In this document: piece by piece, positions 1 through 9,300 of the stretch | How positions within the stretch are numbered: position 1 is the first letter of the stretch | Layout: each line of letters opens with the position of its first letter | Origin: JBDIBB01 sp039812685 | GTDB lineage: Bacteria; Acidobacteriota; Vicinamibacteria; Vicinamibacterales; JAFNAJ01 | Assembly: GCA_039812685.1 (NCBI GenBank) | Contig: JBDIBB010000079.1 | Location: forward strand, 1-18,583 | Length of the DNA stretch: 18,583 nucleotides | Direction: 5' to 3' | Made by a program: the position numbers and the translations under genes | The notes under the pieces: generated by a model | Databases searched by the model: none | What the model saw: the letters and a program-made list of their open reading frames with translations, nothing else | Told to the model about the DNA's origin: nothing

Positions 1-3000
1 AGATCAGGTTCCCCGGCACGTACTCCCGCAGCGCGACGCTCGGAGGACGCGGCAGGACGAACTCCATCGCGCCGGAGCGCCAGAACGGAATCTCGGCCGA
101 CCCGAGAATCGCGCCGACGTCGAGGCCGTACCCCGGCAGGAACCCTTCGGCGGCCAGCACGCCGAACGTGTTGACGTCGTCGTACCCTTCGGCCTCCCGG
201 CGCGTCCGGCGCTGAGTCCCCTTCAGACGCTTGACGACCGAATCAGAACGGCGGAAGAGCGATTCCTCCTCCGGATCCAGATCGCCTTGCCGCTCACGAA
301 CCCCGTTCAGCCTCCGGATCTGCTCCATGGCCCACTGCAGGCGCCGTTCGAGCCGCGCGATGACGGTCCGCAACTCGCCGGTGAAGCCGGCGACATGCCC
401 GCGCAGTGCCTCGGGCGTCGTGACCGACGCGTCCGGCGCCGGCCAGCCCTGACCGAACGCGCGCTCGACGTAGTGCACGAGGTCCGCTTCACTTGCCGCG
501 ATCAGCCGATCGAGTGGCGCGAGATCGAACGGTGTCGTCCGCAACTGTCCCGCGTCGAACAGGTACGCTGACACCTGCGTCGGCAGGCAGGAGCGCAGGA
601 CATCCTCGGTAGCCCGACGCTCGCCTTCGCTGCGCCCCGGGTCCCGTGTGTACTGCTGGAGCCGCGTGATGACCGTCGCCCGCACGTGCTTGCCGACCAT
701 GACGTCGTTGCGCAGGTTGAAAGCCGGGGGATCCACCCGGCCGGCGAGCATTTTCAATGGCTCGCCGAAGTACGCGCGGTCGTGCGAGACGGGGCGACAG
801 TAGGTGACGTCGACCGCCATCCGGTGGCGCCGGCCGGCGCGACCCGCGCGCTGCCAGTAGTTGGCCGGCAGCGGCGGGACGTTGCGCATCAGGATCGCGT
901 CGAGCTGACCGATGTCCACGCCCAGTTCGAGCGTGGGCGTGCAGACGAAGGCATTGACGACGTCGGAGTCGCCCTTGAAGAAGTTCTCCAGGCGCTCGCG
1001 CTCGTCGTGCGGCACCATGGCCGTGTGCTCCTCGGGCCGGAGCATCGAGTAGCCCTCGTCCAGCAGCTGCAGATCGTAGTTGTCCGGGTCTTCCCGCACG
1101 AACTCCAGGTCGCCCGCGCACCGCCACGCGAGGCACTTGCCGTACGGCGTGCGCCGCGTCGTGCGCCGCCGGCAGCTCCGGCAGCGCCACCCGCCATGGT
1201 TGCGCTGCAGGCGAAGCCTGTCGGCATCGACCTGGTAGAGACCCGACACACCCGGGAGGGGCCGTCCTTTCGCGCCCTTCAGCTTCACCGGTAGGAGCAG
1301 GCCGAGGTCGACCAGACACTTGAACAGGCCCTCGACGAACGACTCGGCGTCGTCCGATGGAACGCGCCACTTGCGGGCGATCTGGCGAATCGTCGACTCG
1401 CCTCGATCGCTCGTCCACTGCAGCACCAGCTCGTTCTTCTCCGTCGATCCGCGACGCAGTTTCGTGCCCGTTGGCGATCCCATCTGCGGCAGGTAGCCCT
1501 GCTGAATCTCGAGGTCGCCGTCCTGCCAGTACCTGGTGAAGATCTCGTGTTCCGCGTCGTGGAGGACCCGACGACGACGGAGGTAGTCGAGGATGCCGGC
1601 GATGCCGTCGCGCAGATCGTCGGCCGGCATGCCCAACGTTTGCGATTTCGCCTGGATCCACGGCACCCCTGACTCCAGGCCGACGTAGTCGATGCGCATC
1701 CGGCCCCACGGCTCGAGGCCGATGGACTGGCGCGCGCCGGACGCGACCTCGCGCAGCACCTGGATACGGAGGAACTTCAGGCGCTCGATCTCATGGCGCG
1801 TGCCGCCGCCTTCGCGCTTGACCACCTGCCACACCTCGGGCACCAGCGCACGCGACAGCGTCTCGTCACGCTCCAGCCCGTCGTCGATCGCCCGCGCCAC
1901 GTCGCCCACCGACTTCGGTCCGTCGCTGAGCGCGCCGGCCATGAGCGCGCGCAGGCGGAAGCGCCTGGCGTGGTCCTTCATCCAGCCGGCCTGGAACGCG
2001 GCGTCCTGACGGTTGTCGCAGAACACGAGCAGCCGTGGGCGCTCCGAGTGATGGAGCATGTCCTGCGCGAGCACGTGCACGTCGGAGACGTTTGTCGCGC
2101 GGACGGGTCGCGCGGGCTCTCGGTACGTGCTGCCCAGCCGCCGGCCGTTCGCGCTGCACGACAGGCAGCTTGACAGCCAGCCCGGGTTCTTCGGCGTGGA
2201 CCGGACCGCGAAGAGCTGCACCAGCGGGCCCGTCAGCCCGCAGTGGAGACAGCGGGCGCCTCGGGCAGGATGGGCGGCGCCGCACGTGCGGCAGAAATAG
2301 AGCGGCGCCAACCGTGAACTGCCTTCCGCATCCTCGTCTTCGCCGACGACGCGGTCGATGAGGACGGCGCGCGTGCCGCCCTTGGTTTCCTCGAGCGGCT
2401 CCCAGAACGACGTCGTTCCGGCTGCTTCGCCGCCTCCCGGCGTGCCGCCCGTGAACTCGAAGTCCTTGAGGAAGGTGACGAAGTAGTGCTGCCCGCACGT
2501 CGTGCACGTCGTCACGCGAAAGTGCGCGTGCGGCGTCTTCCCGCCGTGCGACGTCACCTCGTCCTCGGCCGCGAGCCACAACGTCGGAGCAGGGGCGTCA
2601 TCTTCGAACGTCACGACCGCGCCGCTGATGCCGCGGGCGAAGAGGTGCACGACCGGGCGCAGGAGCGGACGGCCGTCTTCCCGTGCCGCGGCGCCGAGCG
2701 TCAGCCAGCTCAGGATCTCCGCTTCCGAGACTGGCCGGCCGATCGTCGGCTCGAGCGCCGGGGGCAGGTCCGCGAGTGGACGCGGCTCGCCGAGGGCCCC
2801 GGACAACTCGCGGACGAGGGCGTTGCCGCGCAGCGCGGCGCCGAGCGCGTCCGCCCAGTCGCCAGCCGGCAGCGCGCCTCCGGCCAGGCTCTGATGGACC
2901 GATCGGACCGCCGCGCCGTCGTCCGGCGCCTCGACCGCACGGACGCATTCGGCCAGGAGCGCCGTGGCGTCCTTGACCGGCGCAGGCGGCGCGGTGGCAT

Positions 3001-4033
3001 CCGGCGCCCACGTGTCCGCTTCGTACGACTCTCCCACCGTGACCACGTCACCAGGATCCACGCCGAAGAATCGCGACGCGAACTGCCGTGCCGCGTCGGG
3101 ATTGTCGCGGTCGACGATGGTGGCCGAGGTGGCGACGCAGACGGTGTCCTGCGCGTCGCGGCCGCAGTAGGCGCGCAGGCGGCGGATGAGGCAGGCCGTC
3201 TCGGCGCCCTGCGCGCCGGCGAACGTGTGCGCCTCGTCGAACACGAGGAAGTCGAGCCGGGCGTCGGCGAACAATCCGACGTCCTGCTGGCGCGTCAGCA
3301 ACAGCTCGAGCTGCTTCACGTTCGTCAGCAGAATGCGCGGCTGGCGTCCGGACGTGCGCATCACCTGACGGGAGCACACCTCCTCGGGCGGATGGACGCT
3401 CTCGCCGTGCGTCTGCCCTTGAAGGGCCGCGAAGTAGTCGGCGCGCGACGCGCCGGCTGGCAGCCGCTGCCCGGCGACTTCAGCCTCGGACTCCGGTGTC
3501 TTGCCGACGTACATCCCGAAGGGAATGCCCGTCCCCGCGAGCAGTCCGCGCAGGCGGCCGAGCTGGTCTTCGGCCAGCGCGTTCATCGGATACACGATCA
3601 CGGCGCAGATGCCGGCCGGCGCGTTCCGGTCGCGCAACGCGAGGCACGTGCTGATGACCGGATAGAGAAAGCACTCGGTCTTGCCCGATCCGGTGCCGGT
3701 GGACACCAGCGTCGTCTTCCGTGCGTGAATGGCCCGGATGGCCTCTTCCTGGTGGCCGTAGACGTGCGTGATCTCGGCCGGAATCCGCTGGCGCATGTGC
3801 GGGTGGAAGAGGCCTTCGGCGATGAGGCCGTCCACACTGGCGCCTTCGCGGAACGGCCGCGACAGGCTGACGAACGGCCCGCGCATCAGGGGCGAATGCC
3901 GGGTCTCGTCGAGCGACAGGAGCCGGCGCATCTGCGCGTGGAGGCCCTCGTCGGCAAACGCGTACGCCGTGAGCTGGTAGCGCAGGAAGCTGCGGACGAC
4001 GTTCTCGGTGAAGACGATGGGGTTCAGGGCCAT
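1..4033 (-). CDS. Giant DExH-box SF2 helicase with zinc ribbons, C-terminus beyond the window (DrmA/DruE-like)
   Basis: The frame is open from the ATG at 4033 to base 1 and gives 1344 residues with no stop, so the protein is partial at its C-terminus. Helicase motifs are plain: Walker A GTGSGKT at residues 113-119 (K118), DEAH at 266-269, SAT at 303-305, and motif VI QRAGRAGR at 1061-1068. Between the two RecA halves lie CxxC pairs at 510/513, 581/584, 595/598 and 623/626, read as zinc ribbons. Another cysteine cluster lies just before motif V. The last 60 residues (FLPGYG and REYVPGN segments) resemble the run-in to DUF1998 in MrfA-, DruE- and DrmB-type proteins. It starts four bases after the abiEii stop; a GGAAGGA lies about 12 bases upstream. 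In this setting it probably translocates on DNA as the DISARM helicase DrmA, perhaps fused to a DrmB-type domain. Druantia DruE is the main alternative. Helicase is near certain; the system name is inference. Confidence 0.9.
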   Translation of the reverse strand, partial: MALNPIVFTENVVRSFLRYQLTAYAFADEGLHAQMRRLLSLDETRHSPLMRGPFVSLSRPFREGASVDGLIAEGLFHPHMRQRIPAEITHVYGHQEEAIRAIHARKTTLVSTGTGSGKTECFLYPVISTCLALRDRNAPAGICAVIVYPMNALAEDQLGRLRGLLAGTGIPFGMYVGKTPESEAEVAGQRLPAGASRADYFAALQGQTHGESVHPPEEVCSRQVMRTSGRQPRILLTNVKQLELLLTRQQDVGLFADARLDFLVFDEAHTFAGAQGAETACLIRRLRAYCGRDAQDTVCVATSATIVDRDNPDAARQFASRFFGVDPGDVVTVGESYEADTWAPDATAPPAPVKDATALLAECVRAVEAPDDGAAVRSVHQSLAGGALPAGDWADALGAALRGNALVRELSGALGEPRPLADLPPALEPTIGRPVSEAEILSWLTLGAAAREDGRPLLRPVVHLFARGISGAVVTFEDDAPAPTLWLAAEDEVTSHGGKTPHAHFRVTTCTTCGQHYFVTFLKDFEFTGGTPGGGEAAGTTSFWEPLEETKGGTRAVLIDRVVGEDEDAEGSSRLAPLYFCRTCGAAHPARGARCLHCGLTGPLVQLFAVRSTPKNPGWLSSCLSCSANGRRLGSTYREPARPVRATNVSDVHVLAQDMLHHSERPRLLVFCDNRQDAAFQAGWMKDHARRFRLRALMAGALSDGPKSVGDVARAIDDGLERDETLSRALVPEVWQVVKREGGGTRHEIERLKFLRIQVLREVASGARQSIGLEPWGRMRIDYVGLESGVPWIQAKSQTLGMPADDLRDGIAGILDYLRRRRVLHDAEHEIFTRYWQDGDLEIQQGYLPQMGSPTGTKLRRGSTEKNELVLQWTSDRGESTIRQIARKWRVPSDDAESFVEGLFKCLVDLGLLLPVKLKGAKGRPLPGVSGLYQVDADRLRLQRNHGGWRCRSCRRRTTRRTPYGKCLAWRCAGDLEFVREDPDNYDLQLLDEGYSMLRPEEHTAMVPHDERERLENFFKGDSDVVNAFVCTPTLELGVDIGQLDAILMRNVPPLPANYWQRAGRAGRRHRMAVDVTYCRPVSHDRAYFGEPLKMLAGRVDPPAFNLRNDVMVGKHVRATVITRLQQYTRDPGRSEGERRATEDVLRSCLPTQVSAYLFDAGQLRTTPFDLAPLDRLIAASEADLVHYVERAFGQGWPAPDASVTTPEALRGHVAGFTGELRTVIARLERRLQWAMEQIRRLNGVRERQGDLDPEEESLFRRSDSVVKRLKGTQRRTRREAEGYDDVNTFGVLAAEGFLPGYGLDVGAILGSAEIPFWRSGAMEFVLPRPPSVALREYVPGNLI

Positions 4034-4037
4034 GAAG

Positions 4038-5012
4038 TCAGTGTTTCCTTCCGCGCCTCTCGAGATGCGCCCGGACGTTGGAAATCTTCCACAACAGGGC
4101 GGGATGGTTCGCCAGACGCCCGATCGCCGCGTCGTCGTCGCCGAACAGTAGTTGGAGGCGGAGTTGCCCGGCGGTGATCTCCTGGAAGAACTCCGTTTCA
4201 GCCGAACTCAGCACGAGAAGCGGATCGACCCGCGTCCACGCGTCTCTGCACAGCGCTGATGCATCCGGGCGCGGGCCGCCGATGAGCATCGGCATCAGTT
4301 GTTCGTCTATCAACCGGTTCGTAACGAGCCGGCTGAGTCGGGTGACGGTGTACTCGAACAACGGATGCGGCAGCGTCGCCGCCATGGCCAGAAACAGTGG
4401 GCGAAACGCCGGAGACGCCAGGAGCATGCGTCCGGCCTCTGGCAGGTTGGCGACATCCCAGGCGTCGCGCACGGCGGCGCGATCCAGCATCGCCAGCACC
4501 TTCCCGGCCACCAGCTCGGCGAGCCCGACGGTCCGAACAGACGGACGATCGAAGGCGCCCGGCTGCCACAGGCGGCGCGATGCAACAGCCACGAGCGGCT
4601 GCCGAAACAGAAAGTTCAGATCGACTTCGATTCGATCGTCGGCGCCCAAGGCCGATCGATAGCGGAGGTAGAGTTTGCGGCCGGCAAAGGCGTCCGCCGA
4701 CTGCTGGACCTGGTAGCCCGCCCGGCGGCCCAGATCGGCGATCGCGCGCTCGACCAGCGGACGCGCGTCAAGCATGCCGGCGCGATCGACCCGTCCAACG
4801 TAGTTGAAGTCGAGATCGACCGACAGGCGAGTGGGCCGATCGAATCCGAGGTTCAGGGCCGTGCCGCCCTTGAGGGCGAGCGCCTGTCCGAGGACCGGAT
4901 GCCGGGACACGTCGGCGGCGAAGGCGCCGAGACGAACGACCTTTTCGAGCGCGGCCGCCTGGAAACCCGTTTCCGCGCTCAGACGGTCGAGCAACTCGCG
5001 GCTAACGTTCAT
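4038..5012 (-). CDS. abiEii: AbiEii-type nucleotidyltransferase toxin (type IV toxin-antitoxin)
   Basis: 324 residues from the ATG at 5012. That start is preferred over one 12 codons upstream, because the upstream stretch lies wholly inside abiEi. Visible motifs of the AbiEii/MenT-type nucleotidyltransferase fold are GGT at residues 49-51, the acidic pair D66/D68 in VDLDF, a third acid at D131 in EVDLNF, and a K171...R182-D183...D186 block (KVLAMLDRAAVRDAWDV). All key residues expected for activity are present, so the toxin looks intact. Family members transfer nucleotides to tRNA or other acceptors and stop growth when phage infection or imbalance releases them. The gene overlaps the upstream abiEi by 11 bases, the usual arrangement. 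Its stop lies four bases before the helicase start, so the helicase is probably translated by coupling to it. Confidence 0.9.
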   Translation of the reverse strand: MNVSRELLDRLSAETGFQAAALEKVVRLGAFAADVSRHPVLGQALALKGGTALNLGFDRPTRLSVDLDFNYVGRVDRAGMLDARPLVERAIADLGRRAGYQVQQSADAFAGRKLYLRYRSALGADDRIEVDLNFLFRQPLVAVASRRLWQPGAFDRPSVRTVGLAELVAGKVLAMLDRAAVRDAWDVANLPEAGRMLLASPAFRPLFLAMAATLPHPLFEYTVTRLSRLVTNRLIDEQLMPMLIGGPRPDASALCRDAWTRVDPLLVLSSAETEFFQEITAGQLRLQLLFGDDDAAIGRLANHPALLWKISNVRAHLERRGRKH

Positions 5013-5811
5013 CAGGCTCTCCGGCGCCGGCCAAAGCAGCGGGCACAATCAGGTTCCAGCGCGCGACGAACGTCCCCCCGCGCCTGCCGCGTTCGAGGTA
5101 CTGCGGCGAGCGTGGCCGGTGTCTCTCGAAGCGCCTGAGATCGGCTTCCGGCACGTGGAATGTGTCCTGTGTACGCTCGAGAAACCAGCCGCAGGCCGCC
5201 CACAGGATGGCGGCGTGGTAGCGGCGGAGGATCGTCCGCAGGACGTCGAGGTCGATCGTCGTGAACGCGGAGGCCGACGCGACCAGTTCCGGAAGGCCTC
5301 CAACCAGGGCCGGACGCCGGAAGCCCTCGACGAGCGTCCATTCCGGTCCGGTCGCCTTCACGAGGTGGCCGCGATGGTCCACTGTGCGCACGCCTGCGCG
5401 CACGGCGGCCGGTGACGCCATGGGACGCGGGAGCGGGAGCTGCCGAATCGCGTCGGCGCCCACACGAAGCGGACGCCCAGCGCGGACGGTGAAGATCGAG
5501 CACCCACGCCAGGCCGATTGGGCCACGCCCAGCAGCTCGAGCGCCGTGTGATGGCAGAAGATCGCGTCGGAGCGTGCGGCCAGGGCGGCCAGCAGCGGGT
5601 CCGGCGCGAACGTCTCGGCGGTCGCCCCGGGTGGAATCACGGCATAGATGCCGCGCGCGACGGTCTTCAGGCGGCCCGTTCGCGCGTAGTGCTTGAGCCG
5701 GTCGAGGGCGCCTCGTTTGCCGCCAGGCGCGCGCAGGCCCGCCACGGCTTCGGCCAGGGAGAAGACCGGGTGCGTCGCCAGGAAGGACGGGGTCGTGACT
5801 TTGCGATTCAT
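5002..5811 (-). CDS. abiEi: AbiEi-type antitoxin and autorepressor (type IV toxin-antitoxin)
   Basis: 269 residues from the ATG at 5811. An N-terminal winged helix-turn-helix (about residues 8-62, ending GRLKTVARGIYAVIPPG) is followed by the all-purpose AbiEi C-terminal domain, with its FCHHTALELLG segment near residue 90. In known pairs the N-terminal domain represses the operon by binding inverted repeats, and the C-terminal domain counteracts the AbiEii enzyme without binding it stably. TTG and ATG codons in frame at 5856 and 5853 were rejected because they fall on the predicted -35 box. The chosen start lies only about ten bases after the expected transcription start and has no Shine-Dalgarno sequence, so translation may be leaderless. 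The pair sits inside a helicase/methyltransferase defence cluster, between the methyltransferase and the DExH helicase. Confidence 0.88.
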   Translation of the reverse strand: MNRKVTTPSFLATHPVFSLAEAVAGLRAPGGKRGALDRLKHYARTGRLKTVARGIYAVIPPGATAETFAPDPLLAALAARSDAIFCHHTALELLGVAQSAWRGCSIFTVRAGRPLRVGADAIRQLPLPRPMASPAAVRAGVRTVDHRGHLVKATGPEWTLVEGFRRPALVGGLPELVASASAFTTIDLDVLRTILRRYHAAILWAACGWFLERTQDTFHVPEADLRRFERHRPRSPQYLERGRRGGTFVARWNLIVPAALAGAGEPDER

Positions 5812-5817
5812 GTCGTT

Positions 5818-5838
5818 GAGGGGGATATTTTTACCCTC
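5818..5838. promoter_or_regulatory. Possible AbiEi operator over the -10 box
   Basis: GAGGG and CCCTC (- strand reading) flank the AT-rich -10 region with an 11-base centre, forming a short inverted repeat over the predicted promoter. AbiEi antitoxins are known to repress their own promoters through inverted repeats, so this is a reasonable operator candidate. The arms are only five bases, so chance is possible. Confidence 0.3.
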
Positions 5839-5856
5839 ACGTGCATGAATCATCAA
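5828..5856 (-). promoter_or_regulatory. Predicted promoter of the abiE operon
   Basis: Read on the - strand: TTGATG at 5856-5851 (-35), a 17-base spacer, then TAAAAA at 5833-5828 (-10). Each box matches four of six consensus bases with ideal spacing. It is one of the few AT-rich spots in this part of the window. It would drive abiEi, abiEii and, by coupling, the large helicase. No experiment supports it. Confidence 0.55.
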
Positions 5857-5958
5857 GTCACCGGCCGCCCTTGGCGGTGCCAGGCTTGCCGATCTTCGCG
5901 GAAAGGACTACTGACGGTGGTCCTTCTTGCGCACGTCGACAAGTCTGCGCTTCCTCCG

Positions 5959-6303
5959 CTACGGCCGGGCCGGCGGCTGGGGAACCGGCATTGGAAGCGG
6001 CAACTCGAAGGTCATGGTCTGCTGCTGCCGACCCCAATTCGTGCCCCTGCTGTCCTCGAACATCTTGAAGAACGCCGTCTTGTCGAACCACAAGTCGTAC
6101 TGGTTCTGCAGGCTCTGCAGGAGATCCGCCAGCCCATCGGTGGTTTCGGCGTCGACGACCTTGGAGAGGCCCTGAATCGTACCGGCCATTTCGGGTTCGA
6201 ACTCGAAGGCCGTGTATCCGTGCGCGCGGAGGTACCCTTCGAAGAGCCGCTCGGACTTCGTCCTTGCGATTACGCCGGCTCCTGCTGGCGACGACTCAGT
6301 CAT
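5959..6303 (-). CDS. Small hypothetical protein following the methyltransferase
   Basis: 114 residues from the ATG at 6303, overlapping the methyltransferase stop by eight bases (ATGACTGA), which points to translation coupled to the methyltransferase. Codons downstream of that overlap look like real coding sequence, and the frame ends at a TAG. The first 30 residues (TKSERLFEGYLRAHGYTAFEFEPE) faintly recall the opening of some PD-(D/E)XK-type nucleases, but no catalytic D...ExK set is present. The rest is soluble, with an amphipathic LADLLQSLQNQYDLWF stretch and a proline-rich tail. No signal peptide or membrane segment is seen. I do not recognise the family. It may be an accessory subunit of the methyltransferase or a remnant of a larger nuclease. 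It ends about 100 bases before the abiE promoter. Confidence 0.6.
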   Translation of the reverse strand: MTESSPAGAGVIARTKSERLFEGYLRAHGYTAFEFEPEMAGTIQGLSKVVDAETTDGLADLLQSLQNQYDLWFDKTAFFKMFEDSRGTNWGRQQQTMTFELPLPMPVPQPPARP

Positions 6304-9300
6304 CGCGATCTTCGTCGAGCAGCCCGGGCTGCGCGTTTCCGGCAGCGCGACGACTCCTGGCCGTGGCGTCTGCCCGGCTGGCCTCGTCGCTGGCGGTCCT
6401 GGCGTCGCGGAGATTCGCTGCGTGGATCTCGCACTCGCGCCACGACTCCTCGACCGACTGCGCGAGCTGCCAGTCGTAGAACCGCGGCCCGAGGCGACTC
6501 GCCACCGGCTGCGGCACCTTCGCGCGCTCGTCGTGGCCGAGGCCGTAGTCAGCGAGACGAACGCTCTCCGGCAAGTGCCAAGAACCGAATCCATCCAGAG
6601 ACTCGGCTGAGGCGCCGGCTGCGGCAAGGTCCTGCATGGCCACAATCGCGAGGCAGCTGACACGGAGTTCCGGAGGAAGAGCTGCGTCAACTCGCCAGAA
6701 CCCTGTGGAGCCGAGTTCGTCGCCTGGATTGGCAATGACTTCCGAGGGCAGGTCGCAGTCCCGAAGAATGTGACTGAGATCGGCGGAGCTCAGTCTCCAG
6801 GCGGCACACGTGGCGCACTCCAACAACGCCAGGAGACGCACGCGCTCTGAGGCCGCAACCGCCCACGACGTTCGCCAAGCCGTCGCTCGGTCCACTGGAT
6901 CACCCCAATCGAGCCACGCTGTCGCGAAAGGAACGCCGCAGGCTGACATTCGTCGCGCTACTGAGTCCGTCACACCCAGTCGCTCGACTCCGACCACCGG
7001 CAGGGGGAGTTCCGAAACGACGAACCAATTGAGATGCGTGCCCCCCACTCGCTGGCGCAAGGCCCAATCCAGGGAAAACGACGCAAGAACTCCAGCCAAC
7101 CCTGTGGCGCCGCGCCTTGGCAAGCGCAATACGCCCAATACGTTGCCACAAGGAAAGGCTGGCACCATAGATGGAATGCATGTTCGTTCATCTGTCGACC
7201 GCGCGATATCTCGGAAAACAACCTTCGGGTGGGTCGTCTGGGCCGCGTCGGCCGACGCCATCAAGAACTGGGGCCGAATCGAGCCGGTAGGCGGACGGAT
7301 CGACTCCCATTTGGCCCGTAGACCGGTGCCGCTGAGCCATCCTTGGGATGTGAATTCAAGACGCCCCATCATCACCCCCTGGTACAGCGGCAGCGCGACG
7401 TCCTCAATCCCCTCCGCCCGGATCCACTCGTCCGCCCCGCGCGAGAGGATGATCCCTGCGGGAATGTCCGCGCGCGGGATCGGCAGCAGGTCGTAGGGCG
7501 GCTGGGCGCAGCGCAGGCGGCCGGGGCGATCGGTCTTCTGCACGTCGGGCGCCTCGATGCGCCGCGCGCACTCGGGGTCGATCGGCACGACCTTCGACGG
7601 ATCCACCTTCAGCTCCCGCCACAGCTCCGCGATCGGCCGCCAGCCGCCCTTGAGCCACCGGCTGTACTCGTCCGGCCTGTAGCCCTGCGCCTCCCACGTC
7701 GGCCGCGGCGGGAAGAGCTTCGAGTCGTTCGTCATGTGGAACTCGGTCGAGTACGTGATCCCCCAACCGTCCGGGCCGTCGTCGCCGAGGAGCACCGAGT
7801 TCGCGTAGATCTTCTCGAGGATCTCGAGGTCGCGCGCCGACTGGATCTCGAGAATCGCCTTCGAACGCGGGCTGAAGCGCTCGACCTGCGCGCGCGTGTA
7901 GGGCGTCGCAAGCGGCTCGGCCGCCTCCCAGTCCTCCAGCCGCCGGCGCATGAACGCCGTCCGGATCGCCTCCGTCCGCCCACCCTTCTCCACGATGACC
8001 GGGTTGAACTTGAACGAGCGGTGGATGTCGAAGATCTTGTCCCGGTTCTCGAAGCCGAACAGCCACTCCCACCGGCAGCGGTCGAGGAACAGCCGCCGCA
8101 GCGCGCCGGTGCCGTGGTCGGAGTAGAGCCCCGAGGGGACGATGAAGCCGAGGCGGCCGTTGTCCCGCAGAAGCGCGTGCGCCTGCTCGAGAAAGAGCTT
8201 GTAGAGGTTGAGGTCGGCCGCCCCCTGGTGACGGAAGGGATGCGCACGGTCGGCAAACCCGCGTGCGCCGGCGCGGGCCTCGCGCCATCGCGCGTGCAGG
8301 TCGCCGCTCACGCCGCCGCGCCCGATGGCAAACGTCTCGGAGCCGGCCACCTCGCCCCCGGGGTCGCCGAACGGACTCGCCGCCGCGCCCGCGAAGCTGG
8401 ACTGCGCGCGGAAGTCGCCGTTGTAGTCGAGCCACGCTTCCTCGACGTCCGGGTCCGCGAAGTACTCCGTCTGCCGGGCGATCGCCTCCTGCTTGCCGCA
8501 GGAGCGGTAGAGCGGGTCGATGTTCGAGAAGAACTCCTTCGAGTTGGGCTTGGCGATGTCCCACGGCGGGTTCCCGAGGATCGCGTCGAACCCGGACCGC
8601 GACGCGTTGAACACGTCCGGGAACTCCAGCTCCCAGTGGAAGAACCGCTTCGCCGCGGCGACATCCGCCGCCACCGCGCGCGTCCGCTCCCCAGGCGCCG
8701 CCATCGTCGTCGGCAGCGGCGCCGCCGCGAGCTCGGCCACCGGCCAGAACCAGCAGGCGCACCAGAGGTTCATCGCGGACTTGATCGCGCCGTAGGCGGC
8801 CGATCCCGAGACCTCGTCCCGATACACGCGCGCACGCTCGCCGGAGGCGTGCACGGGCAGCGCGTGCAGGCGCGCGAGCACCTCGGTCGCCGCCTGCTGC
8901 GCCGCGGCCGCGTCCATGTCCCCGCCGCCGAAGAGCTGCCGGTTCTTGTGCACCGACACGCGAATCCACGTCTGGAGATCCGGCGTGAGCCGGTCCTTCA
9001 CGAACGCCTTGATGGCCTTCGTGCGCGCCTCCCTCCGGAAGTGCACGCCGTTGGTGTGCGACCTGTCGCCGCCCTCGCGGTTCTTCCACGCCATCACGGG
9101 GTAGTGGCCGAACGTGTCGAACCACGCGCCCACGAGCGAGTTGCCGCACTTGATCTTGTGATCGAGGAACGAGAACGGCAGGTCGCGGTCCATCGTCTCG
9201 ATCCAGAGCGCCAGCCGGCACAGCTCGACTGCCAGCGGATCCAGGTCCACGCCGTACAGGCACCGCTCGACGACGTGCCGGCGGAGGATGGCCTTGAGGC

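Noticed and set aside
489..1709. 406-codon - strand frame within the large helicase
   Set aside because: It is out of frame with the helicase motifs and is an arginine/alanine-rich shadow.
2486..4177. Long + strand open frame opposite the DExH helicase
   Set aside because: Shadow of the helicase frame; no domain and low-complexity composition.
5812..5856. Upstream start for AbiEi
   Set aside because: These codons overlap the predicted -35 and -10 boxes, and the winged helix fold does not need them.
5858..6091. 77-codon - strand frame between the small gene and abiEi
   Set aside because: It overlaps the better supported 5959-6303 gene in another frame and has no recognisable features.
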